64,000 bases of DNA, from assembly GCA_961205875.1 (NCBI GenBank), contig OY540809.1, forward strand, positions 12,660,267 to 12,724,266, written 5' to 3'. Each line of letters begins with the position of its first letter. Within the stretch, counting starts at the first letter, position 1. This DNA is from Sialis fuliginosa. Its lineage: Eukaryota; Arthropoda; Insecta; Megaloptera; Sialidae. The translations under genes and the position numbers were made by a program. Positions 21,431 through 32,035 of the stretch are shown here, piece by piece. Below the pieces are notes generated by a model, which saw only the letters and a program-made list of their open reading frames with translations, was not told where the DNA came from and did no database searches.

Positions 21431-22226
21431 CACAGGCCCACAAAATATCAAAAAATCCGAATCCGACCTCAGAATTTCTCCTAGACCCCACAATTTTCCC
21501 CTAGCCTATATGGGGGATATAATGGACACCCCTCAACTGTTTTCAAAAAAAAAAATTCTTACATAAATCAATAGAGTGTAGTATTCTGAATACAATGATG
21601 TAAAATTTCAAAATAATGTATCTTCAAACTTCGGAAATATCGGCATTTTTGTACTCCGTCACATAACATACGTATATGGCGGACTACAAAAGTGCCGATA
21701 TTTTCGAAGTTTGAAGATACGTTGTTTGAAATTTTATATTATTGTATTCAGAATACTACACTCTATTGATTTATGGAAGAAAAAATAATAATTTTTGAAA
21801 AAAGTTCAGGGGTGTCCATTATACCTCCCAAATAAAAATTATAGGGGGTACCAAATTTATGCTATTTTATAGCACTTGTAATACCAAACATATTTTGTAT
21901 TATACACGCCATTATTCTAAGCGGTTTACGAGCTATTTACAAATTTAAAATTTTACCCTCATTTTCAAGGGTCGATTTTACCCTCTAAACTTAAAAACGG
22001 GCACGTATAAAAAAAATAAGTGTCCTTAATTTTTACCAGATTAACATTTTTACCAAGTTTCATTAAAATCCGAGAATGGCATCTGGTGATGTTTCCTTGT
22101 CAATTATATACCTTTTCCTAGGCAAGGGGAAAATTGTGGGGTCTAGGGAAAATTCTGAGGTCGGATTCGGATTCAGCGGCTCACAATTCATAAGGGTAGA
22201 TCACTATTTATTTTGTGGGCCTGTGT
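21431..22226. repeat. Compound inverted-repeat element with 'cacaggcccacaaaat' ends
   Basis: The ends are CACAGGCCCACAAAAT and its inverse at 22210-22225. Second paired blocks are 'aatccgaatccgacctcaga' with its inverse near 22155-22180, and 'ctagaccccacaatttt' with 'aaaattgtggggtctag'. A separate near-perfect inner hairpin of about 310 bp (21530-21840) pairs around 'cgtatatggcgg'. The inner hairpin may be a fold-back nested in, or belonging to, the outer element. Confidence 0.7.
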
Positions 22227-22392
22227 TATAAATGCGAAAGTGTGTAAGTCTATCTGTCTGTTTATTACTTTTTCACGGCGAAATCAATCTCGATGAAATT
22301 GAGGAAGGGCATAGGCAACTTTATGTCCCGAAAAATTGATTAGATAAAAAAATACAAATTCCACGCGGACGAAGTCGCGGGTAGCAGCTAGT
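22226..22392 (+). mobile_element. Helitron-like short element
   Basis: It begins 'ataaatgcgaaagtgtgtaa', contains 'tctatctgtctgtttatta' and 'cacggcgaaatc', and ends 'ccacgcggacgaagtcgcgg' then 'gtagcagctagt'. The CTAGT end after a GC-rich hairpin-like tail is the style of non-autonomous Helitrons common in Lepidoptera (from memory). It abuts the fold-back element to its left. Confidence 0.6.
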
Positions 22393-23392
22393 TATCAATA
22401 ATTAGTAAGAATTCATAATTTGATTTATTACATTTGGATTTAAAATAGTCCCCCTAACTCCTATTAGTCCGTTAAATCGATGTTTTACTGTATTCTAATA
22501 TAAATAAGTTTCAAATACTGAAAATTTGTTTTGAATATAAAATACATCATTGGCCATTTTATATGTATCATAATATTCAATATTATTCTTTGTGTAAGCA
22601 TATTCCTAAAAAAATATTGATGATGTGAGATTGTATAATATTTGAAGTTGTGGAAAGAAAATTTAAGATAATTAAATGCGTATTTTTTTTTTCAAATTTT
22701 AATAATATTTTTTTGTTCAATGGTTAATAAAATGTATCTGTAGCGTTAAATGCTTCATTAAAATATTTCGTTAAATTATCTTTTTAATGGAATTACAAGG
22801 AATACCCACTATATTTTTATTTTAGTAGAATTAATTTGTTGGAAAATATACAGGGTGTACCGTTAATATTTTAATTTATACGGACACCCTACTGTATATA
22901 TATGGTTAAAAAATAAATATTAATATAAATTAATTTATATACAATAACATTTTATAATTATAGTAAGCTAATCATTACAAACTTATTAAACAGAAATGTT
23001 ATCTTTCCCGTTAATATTGATTTAATATTTTAATCGTTGTTGTTTTAATAATAAATAAAACAAGCGCCATAGATAATTACTACAATGTTTCATATATGTT
23101 ACTGTACATGCAGATGTAACATATTTAAAATATTAATAAGCTATATATTTGCATATCTGTTAATGTATATAATATATACAATAATATACATATTACATAT
23201 GTATTACTGTCGCACACACTCGTGTTTCGTACATACAAATATATTAACAATTATTAACCTTTAACTACTGGCGTCTCGAGTAAAAATATTCCAATTTTGA
23301 AGCATGGATCATACTCGAAATGGGCAATCAAAAGACAGTTATTATTTTTGAATCAGATGCGCATATTGTGTAATATATTTGATATGTTAGTT
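22393..23392. other. Non-coding intronic sequence with a short 'cagggtgt' element
   Basis: Mostly AT-rich. At 22851-22897, 'acagggtgtaccgttaat' and 'acggacaccctactgt' form a short inverted pair, probably a solo terminus of a fold-back type. Dense TATA/CATA runs lie at 23090-23220. Confidence 0.4.
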
Positions 23393-23549
23393 CAGGGGCG
23401 CACTAAGAAAAAAATTCGGGAGAGGTTAAAATTTGTTTTTCTACTTATAAGTAATTTTTTTTTGTGTACCACAATTGTTAAGTTAAATAATGTATATTGA
23501 CAAATTCGGGAGGGGTTTTAACCCCTACCCCTCCTTGATTGCGCCACTG
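23393..23549. mobile_element. Short hAT-like MITE
   Basis: The left end 'caggggcgcactaag' and right end 'cttgattgcgccactg' are inverted repeats of the hAT type. The flanks 'tgttagtt' and 'ggttagct' agree at six of eight positions. An internal 'attcgggag' occurs twice. It is 157 bp with no coding capacity. Confidence 0.55.
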
Positions 23550-23664
23550 GGTTAGCTACCTCTTTAATCTAAATCAGTGGGGTGGAGGAATAGATTACCC
23601 TTCTGGTTACGCCATGCACTGGTACATTACCCCGACCTCCTATAATATTTACAATATATAAAAA

Positions 23665-24460
23665 AAACTGCACGGTGCGTGTTGGGCACACACATGGTAG
23701 GGTTTCGTAGTCATTCTCACTAACATTCTCTTTCGAAATTAACTATTCTACAATATAAAGTAAAACAAAAGTTCTAAAGTGTTCGTTATAATTTTCATTG
23801 AATTAAAAGCAACATTCTAGAAGTTTATCTGATTTTTTGCACTCGGATTGGAAAGCAAATATCTCGTAACTGTAGGGTTAAAATAAAAAATAAAATGTTG
23901 TATTTTAAGAGACCTATTTAAATGGGGTAACTGAAAAAAAAATTATTTGAGTACACTTTTCAGTCTAGGAGGAGGGTTCAAAAAATTATTTTTTCAAAAG
24001 TCTGATCATTTATGTTTTTTGGGTCATCAATCTACGTCCGTATCCCAAATGTTATGTTAAGTTAATCGATACTAATATTATAAATACGAAAGTGTCTCTG
24101 TCTGTTTGTTATTTTTTCACGGCTAAACCGCTGAACCGATCTTAATGAAATTTGGCAGTGAGATAGCTTGCATCCTGTGGAAGGACATAGGTTATTTTGT
24201 ATCCCAAAAAATATATTAAATAAAAAATGGGTCATTTGTACGCGTGACCTGTTTTATCGACTATCATAACATACTTCATGGGTTTTGTATCAAGTGGATT
24301 TTCTCTTTTTCTGATAGCTCCTACCTAACCTAAATTCCACGCGAACGAAGTTGCTAGTAGAGCATATATGTAAATGAGAGAATGGGATGGCTGTGACATA
24401 TATACACAAGACAGACGGACGGACGGACAGAGGTTCGTAGTTTTCTACGGAACCCTAAAA
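23665..24460 (+). repeat. Family B repeat interrupted by a Helitron-like insertion
   Basis: The left part starts 'cacggtgcgtgttgggcac' and follows family B to 24070. After the insertion it resumes with 'gacagacggacggacggaca' and ends 'tttctacggaaccctaaaa' (24437-24460). The two parts align with one uninterrupted copy at 48935-49730. Confidence 0.7.
24071..24360 (+). mobile_element. Helitron-like element nested in family B
   Basis: The start 'actaatattataaatacgaa', the middle 'cacggctaaaccgctgaacc' and 'gagatagcttgcatcc', and the end 'ccacgcgaacgaagttgcta' then 'gta' match the element at 22226-22392. Nesting shows it arrived after the family B copy. Confidence 0.65.
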
Positions 24461-24573
24461 ATGATGTTTAATGTAATTTTTTGTTCACGAGTAGTTAAAG
24501 GTTAACAAACTTATTATTCATTGTATTTCTGTATTAATAAATGTATATGATATGTATGTATATATGATAGTAC

Positions 24574-24985
24574 CTATGATCGGGCGTGGAGTATCTGGGC
24601 ACGTAACGTTCAGCGGGTGCGTGCGGGTTGTGGGGGAAACTGGAGGCGACAGGGGTCGACGAGGCCAAGTACGAATGATAGCCTGACTTGGGCGAGTGGC
24701 TGCGAAATGCCGCCGCCGCCTTCTTCGGGCTTGCGGCCGTGTAGTCTGTCGGCGACGGCGACAATGGAGGCGGCGGGGGCGGCACGAATCTCTGCTCCGA
24801 GTTCGGCGACGGCGACGGAAAGCTGTTGTTCGGGTAGCATCTCTCCGGGCTTGGCGACAACGGCGGAGGCGGCACGAACCTATCGTCGCACGGAGCCGGT
24901 GACGGAGGCGCCATGTAGGTGACGCCTCCCTGCTCAGAATCGAATACGACGGAGCGGCTACGATGGTATCGCCCACTCCCCACAC
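24574..24985 (-). CDS. Pro/Tyr/His-rich protein, exon 3
   Basis: The exon is 412 bp, with acceptor 'tttgttacag' upstream of 24985 and donor 'catag|gtactatc' at its 3' end. The first two bases complete a Gly codon begun in the 29798-30075 exon and the last two begin an Arg codon finished in the 18387-18935 exon, so the frame is fixed. It encodes residues 83-220. There is an internal duplication: DRFVPPPPLSPSPE at 117-130 and QRFVPPPPPPLSPSP at 147-161. ERYVPR follows at 208-213. Serine-proline pairs are frequent. There is no signal peptide, membrane span or folded domain, and the composition suggests disorder. The alternative frames are GC-rich shadows. Confidence 0.85.
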
Positions 24986-25376
24986 CTGTAACAAACACAT
25001 ACACACATTACCAATCTAGTATTTATAATCATTTCAAAATGGACGATATATTTAATTGCAAAATGCAATCTAATTGTCACTTTTAGGATTTTTTTTAGAA
25101 TAATAAAAGAAACAACCAAATGAAATGTGGAGGGTTTATTGTATATACGATTCCCAAAACATACAAAACATTTTTTTAATGAAATATAAAACAAAATGGT
25201 GACTTTAGCGTTGCTACATTAAGTGCATAATTTTTGTTATGTGCTCCACTGCAGAAAACAAAACTTCAATATCCAAAAAAATATCAAAAAAAAAAAAAAC
25301 AAAAAAAATCTCTTTGTTTACATGAGTTTTTCCATCGACGTACACACGATTATTAAAAAATATTGAATTTTGCAAA

Positions 25377-25913
25377 TTTTGTATCACTTTGAACAAAAAA
25401 TCACGTTTTTAACGAAAAAAAAACGAGTTTAAATTGTCTATTAAAACCGTAATCGTAAAAATCGTGTGTACTTCGATGTAAAATTTATCTAAGAAGTTAC
25501 AGTTAAAATTTCAATTCAATCGGATGGAAAATGGCCAAGATACGTTTTCCGCAGTTTTTAAAAACGTGGTTTCGATAAAAATGAGTTTTACTACATGCAA
25601 ACATCGACGTTAGTTCCGACTTTTTTTCGAAACTATGTCGGTTTGACGGTTTTCGGTTGCTTATTCTGCTTCTGTTTTGGCTTGAGACCGAATTACGGTG
25701 GCCCTTTACATTACCATATTATACTCATTATCACTCATTTTTCACCATCTAGATTGCTTCGTTCGTTCAGAGACATTTTGGAAAGTGAGCTTTAAAAATT
25801 TAAAAAAATTGTATTACTTATAATTCCTGTCGAATATCATATTTTAAATGTTTATAGGTAGGTACATCATTAAAGCCAATAAAAAAATTGTCAAAAATTA
25901 ATTAATAGATAAG
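25377..25913 (+). repeat. Family M interspersed repeat, copy 1
   Basis: From 'ttttgtatcactttgaac' to 'gtcaaaaattaattaata' it parallels 39393-39905 in the same orientation, including 'ggatggaaaatggccaag', 'acgttttccgcagttttta' and 'ggcttgagaccgaatta'. The 66-codon frame at 25595-25795 is not conserved as coding in the other copy. Confidence 0.7.
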
Positions 25914-25929
25914 ACATAAGACCTTAAGA

Positions 25930-26466
25930 ATATGACACCAGTCTTGACCGTTTCAAGAGCAAGGTATACTGTTTTTTGGGATTAATGGATTTTATTTTTG
26001 TAATACTCATGAGCTCTTGTTACTAAATAAAACAAGTACTTTTTATGAAATCAATTCAATTACCAAAGTCTGCAAATATAGCTTGTTTTTTTAAGTTATA
26101 GCCTTTTATTTTTTATTTATGTTTTTTCTCCAGTAATGGACAAAGTAAATGCCAATAATGGACACCCAGTGATGGACAGTTGCAAATTATTACAAAAATA
26201 TAAGTACTATGACACAAAAGTTATAAAATAAAATAAAAATGAAACTATGTTACAAAAATACTATGATAATATAATAATTAATAAATAGTTTTTACTAATA
26301 ATTAGTTTAAATGCTCACCATTTTGACACCCATTGACCGATTGTCATCTAATTAAGCTGTTTTTCACTTAAATGTCTTAGTATAGATCATGTTTCAGTAA
26401 TCGCAATAATCAAATATCAACACTGTGTCCAATACTGAGGTATCATCCAAGACTGATACCAGTACC
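25930..26466 (+). mobile_element. MITE family A, near-complete copy
   Basis: It starts near 'gacaccagtcttgaccg' and ends 'tccaagactgataccagtacc', an inverted pair (TIR about GGTACTGGCACCAGTCTTG in better copies). Shared internal words are 'gagcaaggtatactgttttt', 'ttctccagtaatggacaaag', 'acccagtgatggacag' and 'tactatgacacaaaagttat'. Other copies are at 61263-61790 and, inverted and shorter, 59158-59540. Confidence 0.7.
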
Positions 26467-26749
26467 TTATAATAATGTACATAATTATCATGTTTCTTAG
26501 TTCATTTGTTCTGATTGTGAATCTCTGAACTAAAATAATTGAGAAATTAAATAAATAATTTAGAATTTAATATTTTATACGCTTTAAACTAGATGTTTTG
26601 TACTATACAATAGTTGAAGTTGTAATAGACTACATTACATCAAAGTAAATTAGTAGAATAGTAGATGACAAATAATTTAGAAAGTATATATTTGTAAGGG
26701 TAGAGCGTGAATTTTCGTTATAAAATTCAACGATTTATATAGGGCTGCA
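26467..26749. other. Non-coding intronic sequence
   Basis: Nothing recognisable; AT-rich. Confidence 0.4.
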
Positions 26750-27131
26750 CACGAGACGGAAGTCAGGTAAATCTCGTCTCACTTTTTTCTCAAAATTAAG
26801 CCATCCCATCACGTTTCGGTCTCGTTTTGTACACGAAACCAAAACCGAAAAAAATCTCGATATCGTAGTGAATTTTCACTTCTTGTTTTATTATTCTGTG
26901 CTTCTTGTCAAGCTTTGTATCAAAGAAAAATTCAAATATTATTTAAATGAAATTTAAGGCAACTTTTTCTATGCCACGAAAAGGAGGTGCTGGAACGCCA
27001 TTTCACCGCGTTACATGGCAAAAAAGCCCTGCTTATTATTGATAATCTTTTAAAACCGAGACTCTAGACGAGACTCGTATCAGTCTCGTCTCGTTCGATT
27101 TTAAGACATTCTCGTATCGGCGTGCAACCCT
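26750..27131. mobile_element. Inverted-repeat element with 'agggctgcac' ends
   Basis: The left end 'agggctgcacacgagac' and right end 'cgtgcaaccct' are inverted. Several 'cgagact'/'agtctcg' words lie just inside both ends. The ends resemble hAT-type termini, but I cannot define an 8-bp duplication. Confidence 0.45.
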
Positions 27132-27167
27132 AATTTTGTAACTCTCCATAATTCTATACTATATGAA

Positions 27168-27670
27168 GACAAGGTAGTCTCATCAACTCCTTGACCAATC
27201 AGCATTGGCACGGGAATTGACTTCACCACGTAGACATATTCAAATGTTATAAATATATAATAGAATATCGGTTACAAAAAATTCCTTGATTTATTCTTGT
27301 TTTCGTATTTGTTGGTATTTTAACAACACAAATCAAAGAAGTATCAATTCGACATTGCAAAATTATAAAAAGCTGTCAGGATCACAGAACGTACTGTGAA
27401 CTTAAGAATAGTAAAAATTACGCTTCCCGAATAGACCAAATTGTCTGTGACAGCTTTTTTATGATATTGCAATATCGAATTTGTACTTCTTTGATTGTAT
27501 GTGTTGTTAAAATATCAAAAAATACGAAAACAAGAATAAATAAAGGATTTTTTTGTAATTGATATTCTATACATTTATTGATATATACTATACATTTATA
27601 ACATTTGAATATGCCTTCGTGGTGACGTCAATTCCTGCGCCATCGCTGATTGGACATTATACACCTTGAC
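27168..27670. repeat. Fold-back element, arms about 220 bp
   Basis: Pairs in order are 'gacaaggt'/'accttgac', 'ccaatcagc'/'gctgattgg', 'gggaattgac'/'gtcaattcc', 'attcaaatgttataaa'/'tttataacatttgaat', 'ttattcttgttttcgtat'/'atacgaaaacaagaataa' and 'aaaagctgtca'/'tgacagctttt'. The loop is near 27395-27445. Confidence 0.75.
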
Positions 27671-28003
27671 TTGGATATAGATAATGGCTGTCAAATAGGT
27701 TGACCAGATTTTAGTTTTAGTAAACCCTGACATGTAAATGAAGGTCCCTTTTTTATTTTATTTTATACTTTTTATTTTCGTAAAATTTATTACAAACTTA
27801 GTACCCTAATCTGCACTTTTGCGCCTCCTGCTCTATTTTTGATGACCTTTTTTTTAGTCGTCATCGTTTTTTGCAAAACCCAGAGAAATTGCACCGAAAC
27901 TCTAAGTCCGGAGAAAAAACCTGAAACATGGTCACTCAAACCCTACACTTCTTGTTGAAATACCCTTAGATTTAGAAATAATAAGAAAACTTGTCATTAG
28001 GAG

Positions 28004-28340
28004 CATTCACGTCTGACCAAAAAACGGAAGAACGAGCTTTGATTGGTTAATTCATAGAATTTCTTGTGGAATGTACCAGAAATTAAAAGAATGTCTTTTT
28101 TAAGCGTGTAAGGAAGTGAGAAAGAAGTAACCAAGCTAACCAAAGAACTTTTATGTTCACTTTATATTGAGCGTTTCTGCCAGAACACTAGTTTCTATCT
28201 CTTTCTGGTTATTTATTTCTTACTTCGTTACACGCTTAAAAAATGACATTCTTTAAATTTCTGGTACATTCTACCAGAAATTCCATGAATCAACCAATCA
28301 AAGCTCGTTGTTCACTGTTTTTGGTCAGTCGTGAACGTGA
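28004..28340. repeat. Fold-back element, arms about 130 bp
   Basis: Pairs are 'cacgtctgaccaaaaa'/'tttttggtcagtcgtg', 'gagctttgattggtt'/'aaccaatcaaagctc', 'gtaccagaaatt'/'aatttctggtac' and 'taagcgtgtaa'/'ttacacgctta'. The loop is near 28140-28190. Confidence 0.75.
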
Positions 28341-28839
28341 CCATAGATTACAATTGATCCGATTCGTTTCTACCCTACTCTATAATTGAACAGTTCGAAT
28401 TAACGACGTAATGATTAGGAACAGAAATGTCACAAATGTACACATATTCGGGTATGATTGACACGCCACATTCCAATTGTACACAAAATGTGTTGGTAAG
28501 GGTTATAGACTGTTTGGCACGTACATTCAAACCGCTTTAAAAGAATTGAATATTGATTAATGTTCATATAACGTTCGCTATATAATTTAAATTGATTTGT
28601 TTTATGATATATCTAAAGTAAAATAAGTTCACTGACATAATGAAATTATTATCAATTAATTACTTACCAAGGCGAGAGAGATAGGAACAAGTTATGTATC
28701 TCTCCTTTTTACGGTTTAAACTAAAAACATTATTCTTTTCCAAGAATATTTTTAAAGTTGGGTGTGTAAGTAATTGTATTTTTTACTCACGCCTCTAGAC
28801 AAAATTTAATATATTTTTTATTATGTTACAAATTAACTT

Positions 28840-29450
28840 TCAAAATACATTTATTAAGTGATATTTCTATGAAAAATTGAATTTTTTATTAAATTTCTAT
28901 GAAAAGTGAAATAAGAACCATGAAATTTGACATTGTGTATGTATAGAAAATGACATGAAAAGTTGAAATTTTCAAACCGTAGCGCATAGCTGTCGCGTAG
29001 GCCTGTATCTCAAACCGTTTTTGAGATATGGCCTGTCAAATTTTTTCAAAATTTTGGGAAAAAAGAATTGATTTTAGTTTAGCCAAAAAATTTAAAAAAT
29101 TTTAAGTTTAAAAATTTTTGCAAAAATTTTTGTCGGTTTTATACGTCATGTACTCATGTCATTATATAAATTTTGACACGCTTAATTTAAATCCCTCAAC
29201 TTAAATCAATTCCGACCACGCATTCAAAAGTTATCATTTTTTTCCAAAATTTTGAAAAAACTGAATATTTGAGAGGCTATATCTCGAGAACGATTTGGGA
29301 TACAAACCTGCAGTTTAAAAATTTCAACTTTTCACTGTATTTTCTATACAAAATACATACTTTTAATGAAATCTAAAATTCAAATTTTTTAAATCAATTT
29401 TATGGTTCAAATTTCAATTTTCCATAGAAATATCAATTTAAGACCCGAAA
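28840..29450. repeat. Inverted-repeat element, family L
   Basis: The left arm 'gatatttctatgaaaaattg', 'tgaaaagttgaaattttcaa' and 'caaaccgtttttgagatat' is inverted in the right arm as 'atatctcgagaacgatttgg', 'aaaatttcaacttttcac' and 'ccatagaaatatcaattt'. Related single-arm pieces occur at 46560-46690 and 63055-63380. Confidence 0.65.
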
Positions 29451-29797
29451 AATTCATGACCCATACCCAGATGTTTCCTGGTTTAGTTACGTTTAGAAAA
29501 ATTAACTTGATACATATTATAAAGAATTATATTACCTATCTATAATTTTTGTCCCATTAATTAATTTGTCAGAAATACATATTTTTTAATAAAATTAAAA
29601 GCATGTACACTATTGTACACTGTTCATTCTAAGTATTACGTATAAGAAAGTTCCGTAGCTCGTATGGCAGCTTTTTTTACTATACTTTTCAGTATTTTTT
29701 AAATGAATAAAAACTTTTTTTACTTGTCTTCGGGGTATACAAATATAAGGATATTTTTTATTTTGTGTAGCAAAAAGTATATAATTTATCTCCTTAC

Positions 29798-30075
29798 CTG
29801 AAGAGGTGTTATTGGAGTGACCCTGCAGATCCAAGTAGGGGGGCGGGTAGATTTCCGCATAGCAGCCGACATTGCCGCCAGTTGCAGAAGAAGGGTCGCC
29901 GGCATGCTGGAAGGACGCGAAGCGTTCGGGCGGCGCTGGAAGCGTCGCGTAGCGGTCAGGCGGGGCCAGGTAGAACCGGTCGCCATCCTCGGACTGGTGC
30001 ATCTGAAGCAATCTCCTCTGGCTGTAGTCATCGTCTGGTTGCATCCTGGAGGCCCTGGGCCCGCTGTCACGACAT
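29798..30075 (-). CDS. Pro/Tyr/His-rich protein, exon 2 with candidate start codon
   Basis: The exon is 278 bp, with acceptor 'ttacgttacag' before 30075 and donor 'cttcag|gtaaggag'. It opens in phase 2. A candidate initiator ATG is at 30044-30042, with A at -3 ('aggatgc'). From it, exon 2 encodes residues 1-82 and one base of codon 83. Motifs: DRFYLAPP 22-29, DRYATLPAPP 30-39, ERFASF 40-45, and a YPPPY cluster at 66-70. Ten codons upstream of the Met are also open in this exon, so an N-terminal extension from the 41010 exon is possible. The exon starts with ATGTCGTGA, which would be a two-codon upstream ORF if 5' UTR. The function is not recognised; candidate classes are an adaptor or the cytoplasmic tail of a receptor. 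Confidence 0.82.
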
Positions 30076-30270
30076 CTGTAACGTAAACAATCAATATTGA
30101 AAAATATCATGTACTCTGGGCGAGTGCCCGAATATTATATGAACAAAAACAACAAATTCTTTAATAAAAAATTAAAACAACTCCAAGCTATACTTGCACA
30201 ATTAGTGTTCTGTGCCATCAACCCCCCACTTAAATTATTGAAAATTTTGACAAAAGTTATTTCTTACAAC

Positions 30271-30774
30271 AGTACCGGCTTAGGGGGGGGGGGACCAGGG
30301 CGACCACCCGGAGCGCCAGGCCAGGTGGGGCGGCGCACAATGGAGCATAAGTCACTTTTTTGGTTCAAATCAGTGTATAGGCTGAAATTTTTGAGTATCA
30401 GTTAAACCCGATTAAGCAAAAAATATAGCTAAATATAAACAATGTTAATTTGTAAAAAAAAATCGATTGTTTGATAGCTGCTAACTAACAAATACTTATT
30501 CAGCAACCCAGAAAACCTTTAATAAGGTTGATTTATCAATTTTAATTTATTCATATTAGGGGAAGGAGGTCTCGACAGTTTTAGGACATTTGATAGCCTT
30601 AAAGTTAATGATGTAAGATATAAGCTATATTTTAAAAAAAGTTTGAGTCTGCTGAGATATGAATTATTCAACTTATTTGTTAATTTATCAATTTTAATTG
30701 ACATTTTTTTAGAGGGAGAGAGAGCGGAAAAATAAATCTCGCCCAGAGCGCCAGATTTGCTAAGGCCGGCACTG
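30271..30774 (+). mobile_element. hAT MITE family F, copy 1
   Basis: The left end 'cagtaccggcttagggggg' and right end 'tgctaaggccggcactg' are inverted. The flanks 'tcttacaa' and 'tcttacat' differ at one of eight bases. Interior words 'gcgccaggccaggtggggcg', 'gggaaggaggtctcgac' and 'aataaatctcgcccag' are shared with 42969-43732 and 60349-60608. Confidence 0.8.
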
Positions 30775-30782
30775 TCTTACAT

Positions 30783-31133
30783 TGTGAAAAATATTTTTTA
30801 TTGAAAAACTTTTTCTCTAAAACAATGGTTCAGCAGTTGTAAGAAAATAAACAATTAAATTATTTATAACAATTAACCGTGCTAAAAATTTTCAATCCTG
30901 ATAATTTTGGCTCAATCCACACCTAATTCTTAATGTTTTTTTTAGATAGCAATTTTTAAGCGCTTTTCCCGAAAAATATTTTTTAAATGCATAAAAAAAT
31001 ACATCATACAATGCCCTTTATTTTTTTCCATTTCCCAATTTACTCCCTGAAATGAACCCCCAGAATCAAAATTCAACTTTTTATACTTCACGTCTATAAT
31101 TGGGCCATCTCTGTGCTAAATTTTAAATTTTTA
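30783..31133. other. Non-coding intronic sequence
   Basis: AT-rich, with nothing I can assign. Confidence 0.4.
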
Positions 31134-31141
31134 CGTCGAAT

Positions 31142-31338
31142 CATAGACATAGAGAATGGACCAGGCATCTGACTCGAACACAGAACCGTGTCGAAAGAAA
31201 GAGATAGAAACAGATTTGGAATAACTGTGTAACTCTATGTCTATGTTCCAAACTACACTGCATCTCTCTCTCCTTTTTTGAACAGATGTTACACCATTGA
31301 GTTAATACAGAATGCACTGTCCATTCTCTATGTCTATG
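31142..31338. mobile_element. 197-bp MITE with 20-bp perfect TIR and 8-bp duplication
   Basis: It begins CATAGACATAGAGAATGGAC and ends in the exact inverse (31319-31338). CGTCGAAT flanks both sides exactly (31134-31141 and 31339-31346). An additional 'ctctatgtctatgttcc' lies in the middle. The 8-bp duplication fits hAT-type or similar transposases, but the terminus is not the usual CAG type. Confidence 0.8.
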
Positions 31339-31346
31339 CGTCGAAT

Positions 31347-32035
31347 AGTTTCAGAGAAAATCGCCTGTGATAGACGAAGTGTTCCTTTTGGCACGGAACC
31401 CCAAAAATTACTCAATTACATTAAGTTTAAAAATTTTAATAATAATTTTTAATAATCAACTTATTAAAAAAAACAAGCTTGAAGTGAACAAAGTATGGCA
31501 ACAATAAAACATAATTATTACAGAAATCTGCTATACCTACAATTTTAATTTCAACATATATTATGATACATTGTTGCTTATATACCTCATAGTAAACGTT
31601 TGGGAATTTCTGATGTAGAGCATTTAAACTACAAACTCAAAAAGCCAACAACTCCGAATGAGAAATGTGTGGAAATTTCATCCGCTATGAATAAATTAAT
31701 TATGTAATCTCGGCGAATGAAAATTTCGGAACTATTTTCAAAACATGTTCGCAAACGTGAGAGTTGGTAGTGGTAAAGATTAAAAGAAAATCCGCCCTTG
31801 CCGCAGTGTATTATATGCATACGTACAATGTTTGTTTAAACTCTTTAGTATTTGCTGTTCAATGCGGATTTCTATTCATTTAAAGATTTTTTTTTCCATA
31901 TTATTTTCAAAGAAAAGGACTAATATAAATCAATATACAGTAATTGAGTAATCCTGTTATTTACGCGGTCTCTATTACCGTGAATTCACTTTTACACACT
32001 TGAAAAAGTTTGGGAAAAATGGTGGAAATACTTAA
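31347..32035. other. Non-coding intronic sequence with a small element fragment
   Basis: At 31938-32020 the words 'tacagtaatt', 'ttatttacgcgg' and 'aaaatggtggaaat' resemble the element at 50654-50822. Otherwise nothing is identified. Confidence 0.4.

Noticed and set aside
24610..25006. Alternative minus- and plus-strand frames over exon 3
   Set aside because: Only the frame encoding DRFVPPPPLSP joins both neighbouring exons in phase; the others are Arg-rich shadows.
25595..25795. Family M 66-codon frame as a gene
   Set aside because: The second copy at 39393-39905 does not keep the frame, so it is not under coding constraint.
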